A DNA stretch of 64,000 bases from Bacillota bacterium (GCA_023435985.1 JAEZKY010000082.1:1-64000); one strand, 5' to 3'. Positions 45,921 through 55,512 are shown, counted from the stretch's first letter. A program made the numbers and translations. Notes: generated by a model from the letters alone, not told the origin.

Positions 45921-46132
45921 TTTATAGTAAAACCAATAAATGATTACATAATAAAATATGAATCAAAATATGTACACTTATTACAATAAATGATAAAACT
46001 GTTATAAGTGTATATATTTTTATAAATTTTTCATACCTTAACTCTTTAGTTTAAAGTAATAGAATAAGAATCTGCACTTTCCTACTCTATTATTAATTAT
46101 GAATATATAGCAGAATCTTGTATATTTGTTCA

Positions 46133-46224
46133 TATGATAACAGATATGCAAGCGTACGTCACAGATATTATGATTATGGAAGAAGAACCCCTACTTGCAA
46201 TAGAAGAGTCGTCTATTGCAAATA
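46133..46224 (+). repeat. Duplicated fragment of the fibre gene plus hairpin leader, copy 2
   Basis: Bases 46133-46188 match the fibre gene at 44148-44206 almost exactly, including 21 identical bases around CAAGCGTACGTCA. That segment encodes RYASVRHRHYDYER in the fibre protein. It is fused directly to the hairpin leader (46192-46224). This marks an old duplication with internal deletion. Confidence 0.8.
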
Positions 46225-46252
46225 ATTTACTATTTATAGGGAGATGATAATA

Positions 46253-46879
46253 ATGAAGAAAAAAATTATAGGGTGTATTACACTTGGATTATTAGCGTGT
46301 ACAATTTCTACTACTGCTTTTGCAGGAACATGGCAGCAAGAAAAATGGGGAGATTGGGAGTATATAAAGGATGATGGGAGTTATGCTCGTAATGAATGGA
46401 TTTATGACGGTGGCTCTTGGTACTTTATCCATAATACAACCTCTATGGCTTCTGATGAAATTGTATCTGATAATGAGAATGATACTAGTATAAATCGTAA
46501 TAATTATTTTGTAGATACATCAGGCAAAATGGTTAAAGGAGGATTTTTTGATAAAGATTCATATGATAGAGTATTTGTAGATAAAGATGGACTCTTAGTT
46601 AGGGGATTATTTATGGTTGATGGTGTACTTTATAATGCAGGTGGTGGTCTTATTGATAAGAATTTCACCTCATCATCCGCAGAGCTTTTAATTTACAAAT
46701 CCACAGGTGGAGAAGTAATTAATTGTACCATTGACAAAGGAAAAGTATCAGATACAGATGGAAAGCCATTTACAGCAGATTCTAAACTCTATAAGAGTAT
46801 TAAATACTTACCGGAATATGATTCAAAAGGTAATTTAATTGGAACAATTCAAAATCCAAATGGTTATAGAATTGATTAA
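46253..46879 (+). CDS. Secreted wall-binding-like protein, tandem paralogue 2
   Basis: A 208-aa paralogue of the preceding gene: signal peptide (CITLGLLACTISTTAFA), repeats (YARNEWIYDGGSWYFIHN), and the shared end GNLIGTIQNPNGYRID. The middle has diverged most. It lies behind the duplicated fibre fragment and hairpin leader. It is more divergent than paralogues 1 and 3 are from each other. Confidence 0.75.
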   Translation: MKKKIIGCITLGLLACTISTTAFAGTWQQEKWGDWEYIKDDGSYARNEWIYDGGSWYFIHNTTSMASDEIVSDNENDTSINRNNYFVDTSGKMVKGGFFDKDSYDRVFVDKDGLLVRGLFMVDGVLYNAGGGLIDKNFTSSSAELLIYKSTGGEVINCTIDKGKVSDTDGKPFTADSKLYKSIKYLPEYDSKGNLIGTIQNPNGYRID

Positions 46880-47077
46880 TTTGTAATAAATGATTACATA
46901 ATAAAATATGAATCAAAATATATACACTTATTATAAGTGTATATATTTTTTACAAATTCTTTATATTTTAACTTTTTAGCTTAAAGTAATAGAATAAAAA
47001 TTTATATTCTCCTACTCTATTATTAATTATGAATATAATTTATTAAGTATAGATAGCAGAATCTTATATATATGTTC

Positions 47078-47170
47078 ATACGATAACAGATATGTAAGTC
47101 CACGTCACAGACATTATGACTATGAAAGAAAAATTCCTACTTGCAATAGTAGAGACGTCTATTGTAAGTA
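47078..47170 (+). repeat. Duplicated fragment of the fibre gene plus hairpin leader, copy 3
   Basis: Bases 47078-47135 resemble the fibre gene segment at 44148-44206 with several substitutions, followed by the hairpin leader (47138-47170). It has the same junction as copy 2. Confidence 0.75.
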
Positions 47171-47198
47171 ATTTAGTATTTATTGGGAGATGATAATG

Positions 47199-47867
47199 AT
47201 GAAGAAAAAATTTATAGGATGTATTATGTTTGGGTTATTAATGTGTATAGCTCCAACTACTGTTTTTGCAGGAACGTGGGCGAAAAATGATGATCTTGGA
47301 CAATGGCAGTATATAAAAGATAATGGAAGTTATGCTGCAAATGAATGGATTTATGATAATGGAGCTTGGTACTTCTTTGGTCTTAATCGTCTTATGAAGG
47401 AAAATACATTTACTATGCCTGAACAGGATAATAGTGGAGGAGAATATTATCTAGATAGTTCAGGAAAGATGGCATCTGGGGGATTTATAACTCGTCCTAA
47501 TGATCCTTCTGATAGGTATTTCTTAGATAAAGATGGACATGTTGTTAAAGGACTATTTATGATTGATGGTGTTTTATATGAAACTCGTTCCGATGGTGGG
47601 TTAATACCAAATATCACTTATAATATAGATATGGTTATTTATAATGAAGATCTTTCTAAGTATGCTGCTAGCGCAAATAGTAATAAGTACAAGGATTTAT
47701 ATTGTATTAATGCGATATACGATCATGGAAAGATATTAGATAAAGACGGAAAACCTTTTGCAGCAGATTCTAAAATCTTTACTCAAGCAAAATATATACC
47801 AAAGTATGACTCACAAGGTAATTTAATTGGAGCAATTCAAAATCCAAATGGTTATGTAATTAAATAA
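47199..47867 (+). CDS. Secreted wall-binding-like protein, tandem paralogue 3
   Basis: A 222-aa protein very close to paralogue 1 (IMFGLLMCIAPTTVFA; YLDSSGKMASGGFITRPN; PKYDSQGNLIGAIQNPNGY). The signal peptide and ribosome site are the same. Similarity to paralogue 1 exceeds that to paralogue 2, so either the order of duplication was 1 to 3 or gene conversion has acted. Confidence 0.75.
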   Translation: MKKKFIGCIMFGLLMCIAPTTVFAGTWAKNDDLGQWQYIKDNGSYAANEWIYDNGAWYFFGLNRLMKENTFTMPEQDNSGGEYYLDSSGKMASGGFITRPNDPSDRYFLDKDGHVVKGLFMIDGVLYETRSDGGLIPNITYNIDMVIYNEDLSKYAASANSNKYKDLYCINAIYDHGKILDKDGKPFAADSKIFTQAKYIPKYDSQGNLIGAIQNPNGYVIK

Positions 47868-48197
47868 TTTATAAAAAACTAGTAAATGATTACATAATAA
47901 AATATGAATCAAGAAACATACAGCAGTTATAAAATCTATAACATAGCTGTATGTTTTCATTTTTGTGCACATATTAATTTACAGCCTTTAAAGAAATCTC
48001 TTGCCTCTCCTTCTCCTCCACCACTTAAAGAAAATTTGTCCTATAAAAAATTAACTACATAATCCTAAGAATATAAGAATATATATTTTTTAGAATATAT
48101 ATTCCTTGAATTCTAGCTTCTTTAGAGCCTCTTCAAGCTGTATTCTCATATTCGTATATTCTTATATTCTTTTATTCCTGAGAATTTCAGTGCAATT

Positions 48198-48280
48198 TTT
48201 ATAGCGCCTGTGAAATAAAAATACATGTAGTTTCGATCAACCGCTACATAAATCTAAAGTTGAATATTTACAGATAAACA
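48198..48280 (-). repeat. Dispersed intergenic repeat, copy
   Basis: On the minus strand it reads CAACTTTAGATTTATGTAGC then GGTTGATCGAAACTACATG and ends near CACAGGCGCTATAAAA. It is about 370 bp from a similar copy in the same orientation. Confidence 0.55.
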
Positions 48281-48568
48281 ATTTATAAATTTGCCTTGTA
48301 GATAGGATAATTATCTATTTTAGTTAAACTTTTGTGTGCATCTATACTAGAAATCATATACATATTTGTGCAATAGGCATTTGAAATTAAGCTGATGAAA
48401 GTTATTAAGTAGTGAACCAAAATCTATGATTTTGTGTGAATCACTTACTCAGCGAACGAAAGTGAGTCGAGTTTCATCTATAGGCTGTTCCATTTACTGC
48501 TTGTCCTCAACTTGCTTGAGGAACATGCAGAAATGGGTACAACCTTTCACTTAGAACTTTCCAGCGAA

Positions 48569-48645
48569 AATTTCATAAGTCCTATGGAACAAATGTGTAT
48601 ATGATTTCGGTAAGCTACCACATAACTCTAAGTTCAATATCTATA
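48569..48645 (-). repeat. Dispersed intergenic repeat, copy
   Basis: On the minus strand it reads AACTTAGAGTTATGTGGTAG then CTTACCGAAATCATATACAC, then TTCCATAGGACTTATGAAAT. It is the second copy of the element at 48198 and resembles 5654-5696. Confidence 0.55.
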
Positions 48646-48947
48646 TTTAAGGCAAATTTGAAGCAAAATTTCTTTAAATGGTTTTGATATAGAAAAGATG
48701 ATATAATTATTAAGTATAAGTAAATTTAAGTATATTGACTTAATTATTAATGTAAGATATATTTAAGTTTAGTTAAACACCGTTAAAAATATATGTAGTA
48801 GTTAAAAAGGGGTAAAGTGTAAAATTAAATGAGTAGTTAGAGGTATTTAATTTTATGGGTAATTGGAAGACTTATTCTAAGTCGAATTCGTGGTAAAAAA
48901 ATGTAAATTGTGCAGCCTAAATCTAAGGAATGGAGGGTCTTGTTTAA

Positions 48948-49292
48948 GTGGAGCAAAAAAAAATAACTAAAATTACGCCTGGAAACTTATTAGAATTATT
49001 TACACTGGGATACATAATGAAAAAGGATTCAGAAGTATATTTTAAAGAAGTTCTAGATGAAATAAAGCATTTTGACATTACATGGGATATATCTCATGGA
49101 ACTTATTATCCTGTAATAAATTCCATGATTAAAAATGGATATATCAATTACATGTATGACTATAATCAAAAGAAGTATTATGAGATAACACCTATAGGCA
49201 GAGATTATTATAATTCTAACTCTGAAAACTATAAAAAATTACTCAGCAAAACATCTAAATTTTACAAAGATGTTGCAAAGGTTTTGCCTTAA
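48948..49292 (+). CDS. PadR-family transcriptional regulator
   Basis: A 114-aa protein with a winged helix: LLELFTLGYIMKKDSEVYFK, then HGTYYPVINSMIKNGYINYM and the wing KKYYEITPIGRDYYNSNSEN. This is the small PadR architecture with a short C-terminal helix. It starts with GTG after a TGGAGGG site. PadR proteins repress transporter or stress genes and are released by small ligands. The downstream ankyrin protein is a possible but unproven target. Confidence 0.8.
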   Translation: MEQKKITKITPGNLLELFTLGYIMKKDSEVYFKEVLDEIKHFDITWDISHGTYYPVINSMIKNGYINYMYDYNQKKYYEITPIGRDYYNSNSENYKKLLSKTSKFYKDVAKVLP

Positions 49293-49317
49293 AATCTAGC
49301 TTAAGCTAGATTTTTTC
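49291..49317 (+). terminator. Terminator of the PadR gene
   Basis: AAAATCTAGCTT pairs with AAGCTAGATTTT with no loop bases between the arms, followed by T residues. Confidence 0.85.
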
Positions 49318-49443
49318 TTTTATCTGATATTGACAAAATATCCAGTATAGGGTTAAGATGTATAGTATGTAAGGTTAAAGTATTTCACATACAAGACTTT
49401 AGGTTCTACTTATATAACATATAATTTACATTTTAACTACGGA

Positions 49444-49482
49444 AAGAGGGCTGTGACACTAAAAATAGTGCACAGCTCTTTT
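49444..49482 (+). terminator. Second hairpin downstream of the PadR gene
   Basis: GAGGGCTGTGACACT pairs with AGTGcACAGCTCTT, followed by TTTT. It is separated by 127 bp of gene-free DNA from the previous terminator. The rest up to 49655 shows no gene. Confidence 0.7.
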
Positions 49483-49655
49483 GCATAAAAGGCATATGAT
49501 TTATTAAAGATTATGAGCTTTACCCCACCATACTGGAAATCAGCCTTAAGCAGCAATTTCATTCCAGTAATTTAGCTGCTATAAATCATTTCACTAATTT
49601 ATGAAAATAAAACACTTAGCATTAATTAAATCAACTTAAATTGGAGGTAATATAA

Positions 49656-50543
49656 ATGGCAGCAACAGGTTTTGCTTTTTTTATGGCGATTTTATTTTTT
49701 ACCAGTTTTCTTTTAACAGTACCGTCAATAATCGGACTTATAATATGCAGGAGATATAAGAAAAAGAAAGGTAAAAAAGCAAAATTAATAATTCGCATAT
49801 TATTAAATCTTATATTACTAATTGGATTAATAATGTTTATCATTCCAACAGTGTTTGGTGGTATGCTTGTATACAATAACTATGAACATGCACAGCATGA
49901 GAAGACATTAGAAGCAGCTGCATATAGAAGAGATCTATCAAGAGTAGAAGAGCTTTTAAATAGCGGAACTAACCCGGACCAAAACGATGGAAGTAATTAT
50001 ACAGCTTTAACATATGCGTGTACAGGAATAGGCAGCTATGATATGGCAAAGCTTCTTATAGAACATAATTGTACAATTGATATTGAGTTTAAAGGATATA
50101 GCAATGAAAAGGAAAAAGGATACACGCCTCTCATGTACGCTGTAACAGAAAAACAAAAATATGATCTTGTAAAGCTGCTTATAGAAAACAATGCAGATGT
50201 AAATCATAAAGCATCATCAGATGGATATACTCCGCTCACTGTGGCAGCGAATCGTAAAAACGACACTATTGTAGATCTTTTAATTAAAAATGGTGCAGAT
50301 GTTAATGCTTCTGATAACGAAGGCAAGACAGTGCTCGCATATGCATGCAATCAACCTGCTGATGAGGCAAGCTATGCTATTATAAAGAATTTATTAGAAC
50401 ATGGGGCATTAGTAAATTCTAAAACAAATACTTTGTCAGATCTTCTTACGCTTATAAACGAAAAAAATGTAAATTCTACGGGTAGCAATAAAGAATACTA
50501 TGATAAAATTATCAGTATTTTAAATGTATATGGTACTAAATAA
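49656..50543 (+). CDS. Membrane-anchored ankyrin-repeat protein
   Basis: A 295-aa protein with two N-terminal membrane helices (FFMAILFFTSFLLTVPSIIG and LILLIGLIMFIIPTVFGG) around a basic cytoplasmic loop (RRYKKKKGKKAK). Four to five ankyrin repeats follow (YTALTYACTGIGSYDMAKLL; GYTPLMYAVTEKQKYDLVKL; GYTPLTVAANRKNDTIVDLL). The GGAGG site is good. Ankyrin repeats bind partner proteins; the side of the membrane is not certain. Nothing nearby identifies the partner. Confidence 0.85.
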   Translation: MAATGFAFFMAILFFTSFLLTVPSIIGLIICRRYKKKKGKKAKLIIRILLNLILLIGLIMFIIPTVFGGMLVYNNYEHAQHEKTLEAAAYRRDLSRVEELLNSGTNPDQNDGSNYTALTYACTGIGSYDMAKLLIEHNCTIDIEFKGYSNEKEKGYTPLMYAVTEKQKYDLVKLLIENNADVNHKASSDGYTPLTVAANRKNDTIVDLLIKNGADVNASDNEGKTVLAYACNQPADEASYAIIKNLLEHGALVNSKTNTLSDLLTLINEKNVNSTGSNKEYYDKIISILNVYGTK

Positions 50544-50581
50544 AATATGTTCAGATAATATATCTACGTAGTTAAAAGGAA

Positions 50582-50623
50582 AGCTATTACATAGTTAACG
50601 GTTTTGTTAATTATGTAATAGCT
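50582..50623. terminator. Bidirectional hairpin terminator
   Basis: AGCTATTACATA pairs with TATGTAATAGCT, with inner TTAAC/GTTAA pairing. It lies between the converging genes at 49656 and 50725. Confidence 0.8.
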
Positions 50624-50724
50624 ATTTTCTGTCTATATAATTTAAAATCTAGTAATTATCTAAGCAAATTTCTAACGTTCTATTATACTACAGCATTTAA
50701 TAATATAATTGTAATTCAATAAAC

Positions 50725-53067
50725 TTATGAGTTCATAAGCGTCTCTAAAATGGATGTAATAGAATTAAACCAATCTACAATTCTATTATATGCATCTTGA
50801 AGTTCACTTGATAATTCTTGAATTGCACTTTCCTCTATTAAGTTAGGGTCATTAGTATATAATCCTAATTCATTTTTTATTGAGTTATAGTCTGCAATAA
50901 ATGATTGATTTCTTGTTTGATCATCATCAAAATCACTAGCTCTTGAATCTGGCTGCTGTGATTTAGGAACACCAAAAGTAAAAGTTACTGTGTTTTCTTC
51001 ATCCCATTGGATTGAACCGGTTGAATTACTTGAATTATATATATCTACATAAGATTCAATGTAGCCTAAATCATTTAGACCGTATAAAAATGCGATTCTC
51101 ATATCTGAATCTTTTAGAGTGATGCTTAAAGTCATTGTTAACTCAGTACTTGGATTATAAGTGAATTCACCCCATTTAAAGCCTGTCAGCCACCAGTGTT
51201 CTTCTGGTCCTCTTCTAAATAGCTCTATACCATTTTTTTTCAATACGAATGACATATTTAAACGGTCGCCTTTATCTACACAATTAAAGAACTTACCTAA
51301 TACAACATCTTTTGGATCTATTGCATCTGAATCCCTATTATAAAGTCCTATTTCTGCTCCTGTTTCAAGACAATATTGACCTTTCCATAATTCAATCATC
51401 CAGTCTTTATTCATGTAAGTAAAATAAATTGGTTCACAATCAATTATTGTACTCATTAATGAAGCAGCACTATCATCATATAGTTTACAATATCCAAATT
51501 TCTCTTGAAGAGGATCAATCCTAGAATATATAATATCTTGACTTGGATCATATAAGAATCCAGCAGCATAAACTAATTCGGCAAGTGCACTATTTGGAGT
51601 CCATGCTTGAGCTGTGTTTACACTACTTACGCCAATATCTCTGCCTGAACAAATATCATTGTCAATTTCTATCTGTCCTGAATCTGTTCCTACTGTAATA
51701 GTAGAAATTTGATCAAAGGCCCAATCTTTAGGCAATGTATATCCAATATTACCACTAAAACCTGTAGACATATCACAAACGAAGCTGCTGCATGAATATC
51801 CAGCTGCAGAAACACGCATGCAAATGTTTCTTGGACCATATATACCTATTCTATATCCATTAGGATTAAATCTATTAAATTCTTCATTAATCCCTTCAAA
51901 ATATGGAATAATATTATCTGTAACCTCATAATCCATAGCATCATAGTCAACTGCAAAATATATTATTGTGCCGGTGCCAAAGCCCAAACTGTTTGCTGTC
52001 ACTATAGCTTTATAAGCGTCTGATTCCCCTTGAGTTGAAGTAAAGTATGAGGTATAAGTACCTGATGTCTCAAATATTGGGAAAACATTAAGTCCGCTTT
52101 CAAAAATTGTTTGTAGCTCAGCTGATGTCATTTTATATCTACCAGTTAGATATCTTCCAACTACTTTATAACCGCTCCCTATAAGTGCTTCTGCTTTTTC
52201 AGCTGTTAAAGTTGTTGAACAATCGCAGGCTGTCCCTCTTCTGCTTGTATCACCGGTGCTTACTAAAAGTGATGCCCATGTACTAGGCCCTGCATATCCA
52301 TCTGCAGTTAAACATGCAAAAGTTTGAAAGTTTGTTACTGCTGTTTTTACACCATTACCATATAAACCATCAAAGCCATTTGGATCGTAGCCATTGCAAT
52401 ATAACGCATATTGAAGTAATAATATGAATTTTTTTGTAGACTTACTTCCTGGAATTGTTGGGCAGGCATTCATGGTATTTTTTCCCCATACTCCATCTAC
52501 AGAATTTCCTTCTTCATATTGCAATGCCTTTATTAGCGCAACATTGGTTGATTTAGCGTATATTCCATTAGAAGGTATTAAGCCAATTATACTGCTATAA
52601 TCACGATTTAAATTTTGCTGAATAGTTCTAATTTTAGAATCTCCACTAGAAATTAAGACATATGCATCTGTATTTAATAGTGCTTTAAAAATCATAGGTG
52701 TTGTGATTCCATCTTGAGTTGTTAATCCTGCATCTGACTGAAATTTTTTAATAGCAGTAATGACACCATTACCATATCCCCCATCTAACCCATTTGGATT
52801 ATACCCTTTGCAGTATAATGCTCCTTGAAGAATATAAATCTCATTTTTTGTGGCACTAGAACTTGGTAATGTTGGACATGCTGCTGCTGTAGCTGGTCCA
52901 AAAACTCCATCAGGTGATGAAATTCCAATTTCGATTTGAAGAGCTGTTATTAAAGCTGCAACAGTCGTCCCACCAGTTATTCCATCTTCAGATACTTCCG
53001 TGTAATTTGAATTGCTGCCATAAGTGGTATTTAACCATGTTTGTACTTTTAAAACCATTTGATCCAT
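50725..53067 (-). CDS. Large peptidoglycan hydrolase with PG-binding repeats and a DUF1906 glycoside-hydrolase-like domain
   Basis: A 780-aa protein without a signal peptide. Residues 1-275 hold about four peptidoglycan-binding units (NGLDGGYGNGVITAIKKFQS; GFDGLYGNGVKTAVTNFQTF). Residues about 285-480 form the Rv2525c/DUF1906-like hydrolase domain (CDCSTTLTAEKAEALIGSGY; VGRYLTGRYKMT; IIYFAVDYDAMDYEVTDNII). The remainder is an unassigned beta-rich C-terminal region and a helical tail. It would degrade wall polymers. Lack of a signal peptide fits release by lysis or a holin, as for phage endolysins and bacteriocin lysins. A TcdR/UviA-type promoter precedes it (53104-53132), and such a sigma factor is encoded divergently upstream. 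Confidence 0.82.
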   Translation of the reverse strand: MDQMVLKVQTWLNTTYGSNSNYTEVSEDGITGGTTVAALITALQIEIGISSPDGVFGPATAAACPTLPSSSATKNEIYILQGALYCKGYNPNGLDGGYGNGVITAIKKFQSDAGLTTQDGITTPMIFKALLNTDAYVLISSGDSKIRTIQQNLNRDYSSIIGLIPSNGIYAKSTNVALIKALQYEEGNSVDGVWGKNTMNACPTIPGSKSTKKFILLLQYALYCNGYDPNGFDGLYGNGVKTAVTNFQTFACLTADGYAGPSTWASLLVSTGDTSRRGTACDCSTTLTAEKAEALIGSGYKVVGRYLTGRYKMTSAELQTIFESGLNVFPIFETSGTYTSYFTSTQGESDAYKAIVTANSLGFGTGTIIYFAVDYDAMDYEVTDNIIPYFEGINEEFNRFNPNGYRIGIYGPRNICMRVSAAGYSCSSFVCDMSTGFSGNIGYTLPKDWAFDQISTITVGTDSGQIEIDNDICSGRDIGVSSVNTAQAWTPNSALAELVYAAGFLYDPSQDIIYSRIDPLQEKFGYCKLYDDSAASLMSTIIDCEPIYFTYMNKDWMIELWKGQYCLETGAEIGLYNRDSDAIDPKDVVLGKFFNCVDKGDRLNMSFVLKKNGIELFRRGPEEHWWLTGFKWGEFTYNPSTELTMTLSITLKDSDMRIAFLYGLNDLGYIESYVDIYNSSNSTGSIQWDEENTVTFTFGVPKSQQPDSRASDFDDDQTRNQSFIADYNSIKNELGLYTNDPNLIEESAIQELSSELQDAYNRIVDWFNSITSILETLMNS

Positions 53068-53103
53068 TTATTCAACCTCTTTTCTAATTTTAGTTATACC
53101 TAC

Positions 53104-53132
53104 TAAAAGAAAAAAAAGGCTTCACTTGTAAA
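53104..53132 (-). promoter_or_regulatory. Candidate TcdR/UviA-type promoter for the hydrolase gene
   Basis: On the minus strand TTTACA (53132-53127), a 17-bp spacer and CTTTTA (53109-53104) lie 36 bp before the ATG. TTTACA with a C/T-rich -10 is the pattern described for promoters of group 5 clostridial sigma factors. The match is by eye. Confidence 0.5.
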
Positions 53133-53418
53133 CCTGTCATAATTATTTTTATGTAAATATTTTAAATTGTAATTAACTGCAATAATATAAGAAATTATAA
53201 CCTTTTGCATTATATGTCTTATGAAGTAGTAAAGGCTTAAAATATTATGTATAGAAGAATTGTAGGAAAGCTATAGAAGAACTATAAGAAATGCTCAGCT
53301 TAAATATTTAAAATAATAAGTAAGAAAAACTAATCTTAAGAGGATTATATATTTTATTAACAGTATTAAAAGTAAAAATCCACAATAAGGTTTTATCTAT
53401 GAAAAATATTAATATTTA

Positions 53419-53458
53419 AATAGCTAATATCACGTTTGGTGAAATTGGCTATTTTTTT
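53419..53458 (+). terminator. Hairpin with T-run upstream of the sigma gene
   Basis: AATAGCTAATATCAC pairs imperfectly with GTGAAATTGGCTATT, followed by TTTTTG. With nothing transcribed into it from the left on this strand, it may be an attenuator in the leader of the sigma gene at 53545. Confidence 0.55.
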
Positions 53459-53544
53459 GTGCTTATATTTTGGGGATTACATGATTGTTCATATTTACTG
53501 TTAGTAGGCAATTGAGACTCTTAAGAGAATTTAGGAGGGATAAA

Positions 53545-54078
53545 ATGCCTACAAACTTATTAATTGATGAGCTTCGAACATTTCAGAAGAACCAGGAGAA
53601 TTTTATGGAGATTTTAGTTTACTTTAACTCGAAAATTAAGTATTTAAGCTATAAATTAAAATATCCAGAAGCAGAAACGGATCTTATAATTTATTTATAT
53701 GAGGTTTTAAAACTAATAGATGAACAGAGATTCAATTCAGATAAGGATTTATTAAACTATATTAATAAATGTCTAAAGAACAGAACAGCAGCATTATTTA
53801 ACAGTATAAGCAGGGAAAAAGAATTTTTAAGTTTTACATCAGAAGTAGAAACACTAGATGTACTAAATTGTGAAGATGAGAATGATGAGTATTCAGATAT
53901 TATCTTCAATGATTTAATTTCGTCCCTTAGTCCTAGGCAAAGGGAAATTATATTTTATAAGTTTTATCTTCAATTATCAGATATAGAAATTGCAAACTTG
54001 CTTAAAATATCAAGACAAGCTGTAAATAAGGCTCAAAGATTAGCTTTAAAAAATTTAAGAAGTAAATCATTGAACTAG
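53545..54078 (+). CDS. TcdR/UviA/BotR-like (group 5) sigma factor
   Basis: A 177-aa protein; the ATG at 53545 has a perfect AGGAGGG site, so an upstream extension is unlikely. Region 2 is in the N-terminal half (YFNSKIKYLSYKLKYPEAET). Region 4 is at the C-terminus (LSPRQREIIFYKFYLQLSDI, then EIANLLKISRQAVNKAQRLA). Size and layout match the clostridial plasmid sigma factors that switch on toxins (TcdR, BotR, TetR) and bacteriocin (UviA). It is divergent from the hydrolase gene, which has a TTTACA-type promoter. The convergent RiPP cluster may also be a target. Confidence 0.8.
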   Translation: MPTNLLIDELRTFQKNQENFMEILVYFNSKIKYLSYKLKYPEAETDLIIYLYEVLKLIDEQRFNSDKDLLNYINKCLKNRTAALFNSISREKEFLSFTSEVETLDVLNCEDENDEYSDIIFNDLISSLSPRQREIIFYKFYLQLSDIEIANLLKISRQAVNKAQRLALKNLRSKSLN

Positions 54079-54092
54079 AATAGGAGGAAATT

Positions 54093-54128
54093 GTGCTTGA
54101 AGAATTATTAAAAATAACTACAGGTTGA
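54093..54128 (+). other. Very short frame after the sigma gene
   Basis: A strong AGGAGG site precedes a GTG that opens only 11 codons (LEELLKITTG, then stop). In uviAB-type loci a small holin-like gene follows the sigma gene, so this may be its truncated start. The evidence is the ribosome site and position only. Confidence 0.25.
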
Positions 54129-54183
54129 GAAATTTCAGCAGCTTATAGCTATGAATATATTTTTTGCGAGCACAATTTCATTT

Positions 54184-55446
54184 TTATTTGATCTCAACTA
54201 TTTTACAATATCCACTTAATATATTTATTAATATATCATTTATATCACTAAGTTTTATTTCATCTATAATGGTTAAAATTTCATTGTAGTTATCTTTTAT
54301 TAATATAACAGCTTCATTGTCAAAGAAATTTTTTATGAATTCTTCACATAATTCTTCTGTAGCTATTTCATCTTCACTGCAAGAAATTTCTTTTAATATA
54401 TCTTTTAAATAAATTACCTGCTCATTTAGCTGATTTTCGTTAAATTTCTTTTGAATTAAGTTATTTATTGTATTTATATATACTTCCTTTGTTTCAATTG
54501 AATTATTTATTTTATATATTACTATAAAATAGTCCATAGTGTTTATATTTCTTTTATCTGTACAACCAATATCAATAAGATCTATATCCTTCAATTCAAA
54601 TTCACCTTGGATATAATTTTCTAGCATCCTGTCAAAAAAGTAGCGGATTAATCTTTTTTTTAAGGTACTGTTATCAAACAGGAATCTATAATATACCTTA
54701 ATTACATCATAATCTTTTTCTTTATCATTTAGTACAAGAACTTCATTTTTTGAATAAGGCTGTAGAGTCTTTTTTACCATATTAACTGGTTTACTAACTG
54801 ATTTTTCACTATTAAAAGTTTTAATTGTCATTCTTTCAAGTTCATTTACATCTTCATTTCCAATTACAACAATTGCACTTTTTTCGTAAGTATAATTCTT
54901 ATTATGAAATTTAGTTAAATCATTCATTGTTATCTTTTGTATTAATTCAGGGGTTCCCATGGGCAGGTCTTTAACAGTTCCATCAGTTATAAAATTTATT
55001 ATTTTCTTTTGAAGTCCATTCTTATTTTTATAATATTTACATTCAGATATAATATCGTTTTTTACTTTGCCCAGTACTTCCTCTCTAAGAGCTTCACCGC
55101 TAATAATATTTTTTATAATATGCAAATCATTATTTAAATTGCCATTTTCATTTCTTCTATATATTTTAAGGACTGTCTTATCAAAATCGGTATACCCAGA
55201 AAAGCGGTATTTCTTAGTATTTGCTAAGTTTGAATAATTGCTGTCTATGTCATCAATAAATGAAAGATCTGGTGATAAGCACATATGTTCATTTAAGTGA
55301 GCTAGCCCATTTTTATTTATTCCATCGTCTACTGATCCTACTTTGTTTAATAATATAAATTTCATTTTATCTATAGAATTGTTTCTATAAATATAATATT
55401 TAAGTCCATTTTTCAGTTCTCCCAATAACACATTTTCTCTTAACAA
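54184..55446 (-). CDS. M16-family zinc metallopeptidase of RiPP cluster 2
   Basis: A 420-aa protein with the inverted zinc motif HLNEH (His50, Glu53, His54) of M16 peptidases (pitrilysin/insulinase family). The distal Glu ligand should lie about 75 residues later, where IIKNISGEALREEVLG is found. It starts with TTG after AGGAGG. The length fits a single M16 subunit of the PqqF/processing-peptidase type. It is last in a leftward group with three precursor peptides, a radical SAM enzyme and an ABC exporter, so leader-peptide removal is the likely role. The final region is asparagine-rich and less conserved. Confidence 0.82.
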   Translation of the reverse strand: MLRENVLLGELKNGLKYYIYRNNSIDKMKFILLNKVGSVDDGINKNGLAHLNEHMCLSPDLSFIDDIDSNYSNLANTKKYRFSGYTDFDKTVLKIYRRNENGNLNNDLHIIKNIISGEALREEVLGKVKNDIISECKYYKNKNGLQKKIINFITDGTVKDLPMGTPELIQKITMNDLTKFHNKNYTYEKSAIVVIGNEDVNELERMTIKTFNSEKSVSKPVNMVKKTLQPYSKNEVLVLNDKEKDYDVIKVYYRFLFDNSTLKKRLIRYFFDRMLENYIQGEFELKDIDLIDIGCTDKRNINTMDYFIVIYKINNSIETKEVYINTINNLIQKKFNENQLNEQVIYLKDILKEISCSEDEIATEELCEEFIKNFFDNEAVILIKDNYNEILTIIDEIKLSDINDILINILSGYCKIVEIK

Positions 55447-55512
55447 AATAATCCTCCTATCTGGTATATAAACTAACCATGAAAATTAAAGTAAACTAAC
55501 TTGATTTCAAAA

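Larger units (their letters stand above)
47868..48947. other. Gene-free region with repeats
   Basis: About 1080 bp without a supported gene. It begins with a hairpin (acagcta...tagctgt) after the last paralogue. An AT-rich repeat (agaatatatattc type, 48061-48180) resembles sequence upstream of 18204. Two copies of a dispersed repeat (48198-48280 and 48569-48645) flank a GC-richer stretch with short inverted repeats (CTCAACTTGCTTGAG). Confidence 0.45.
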
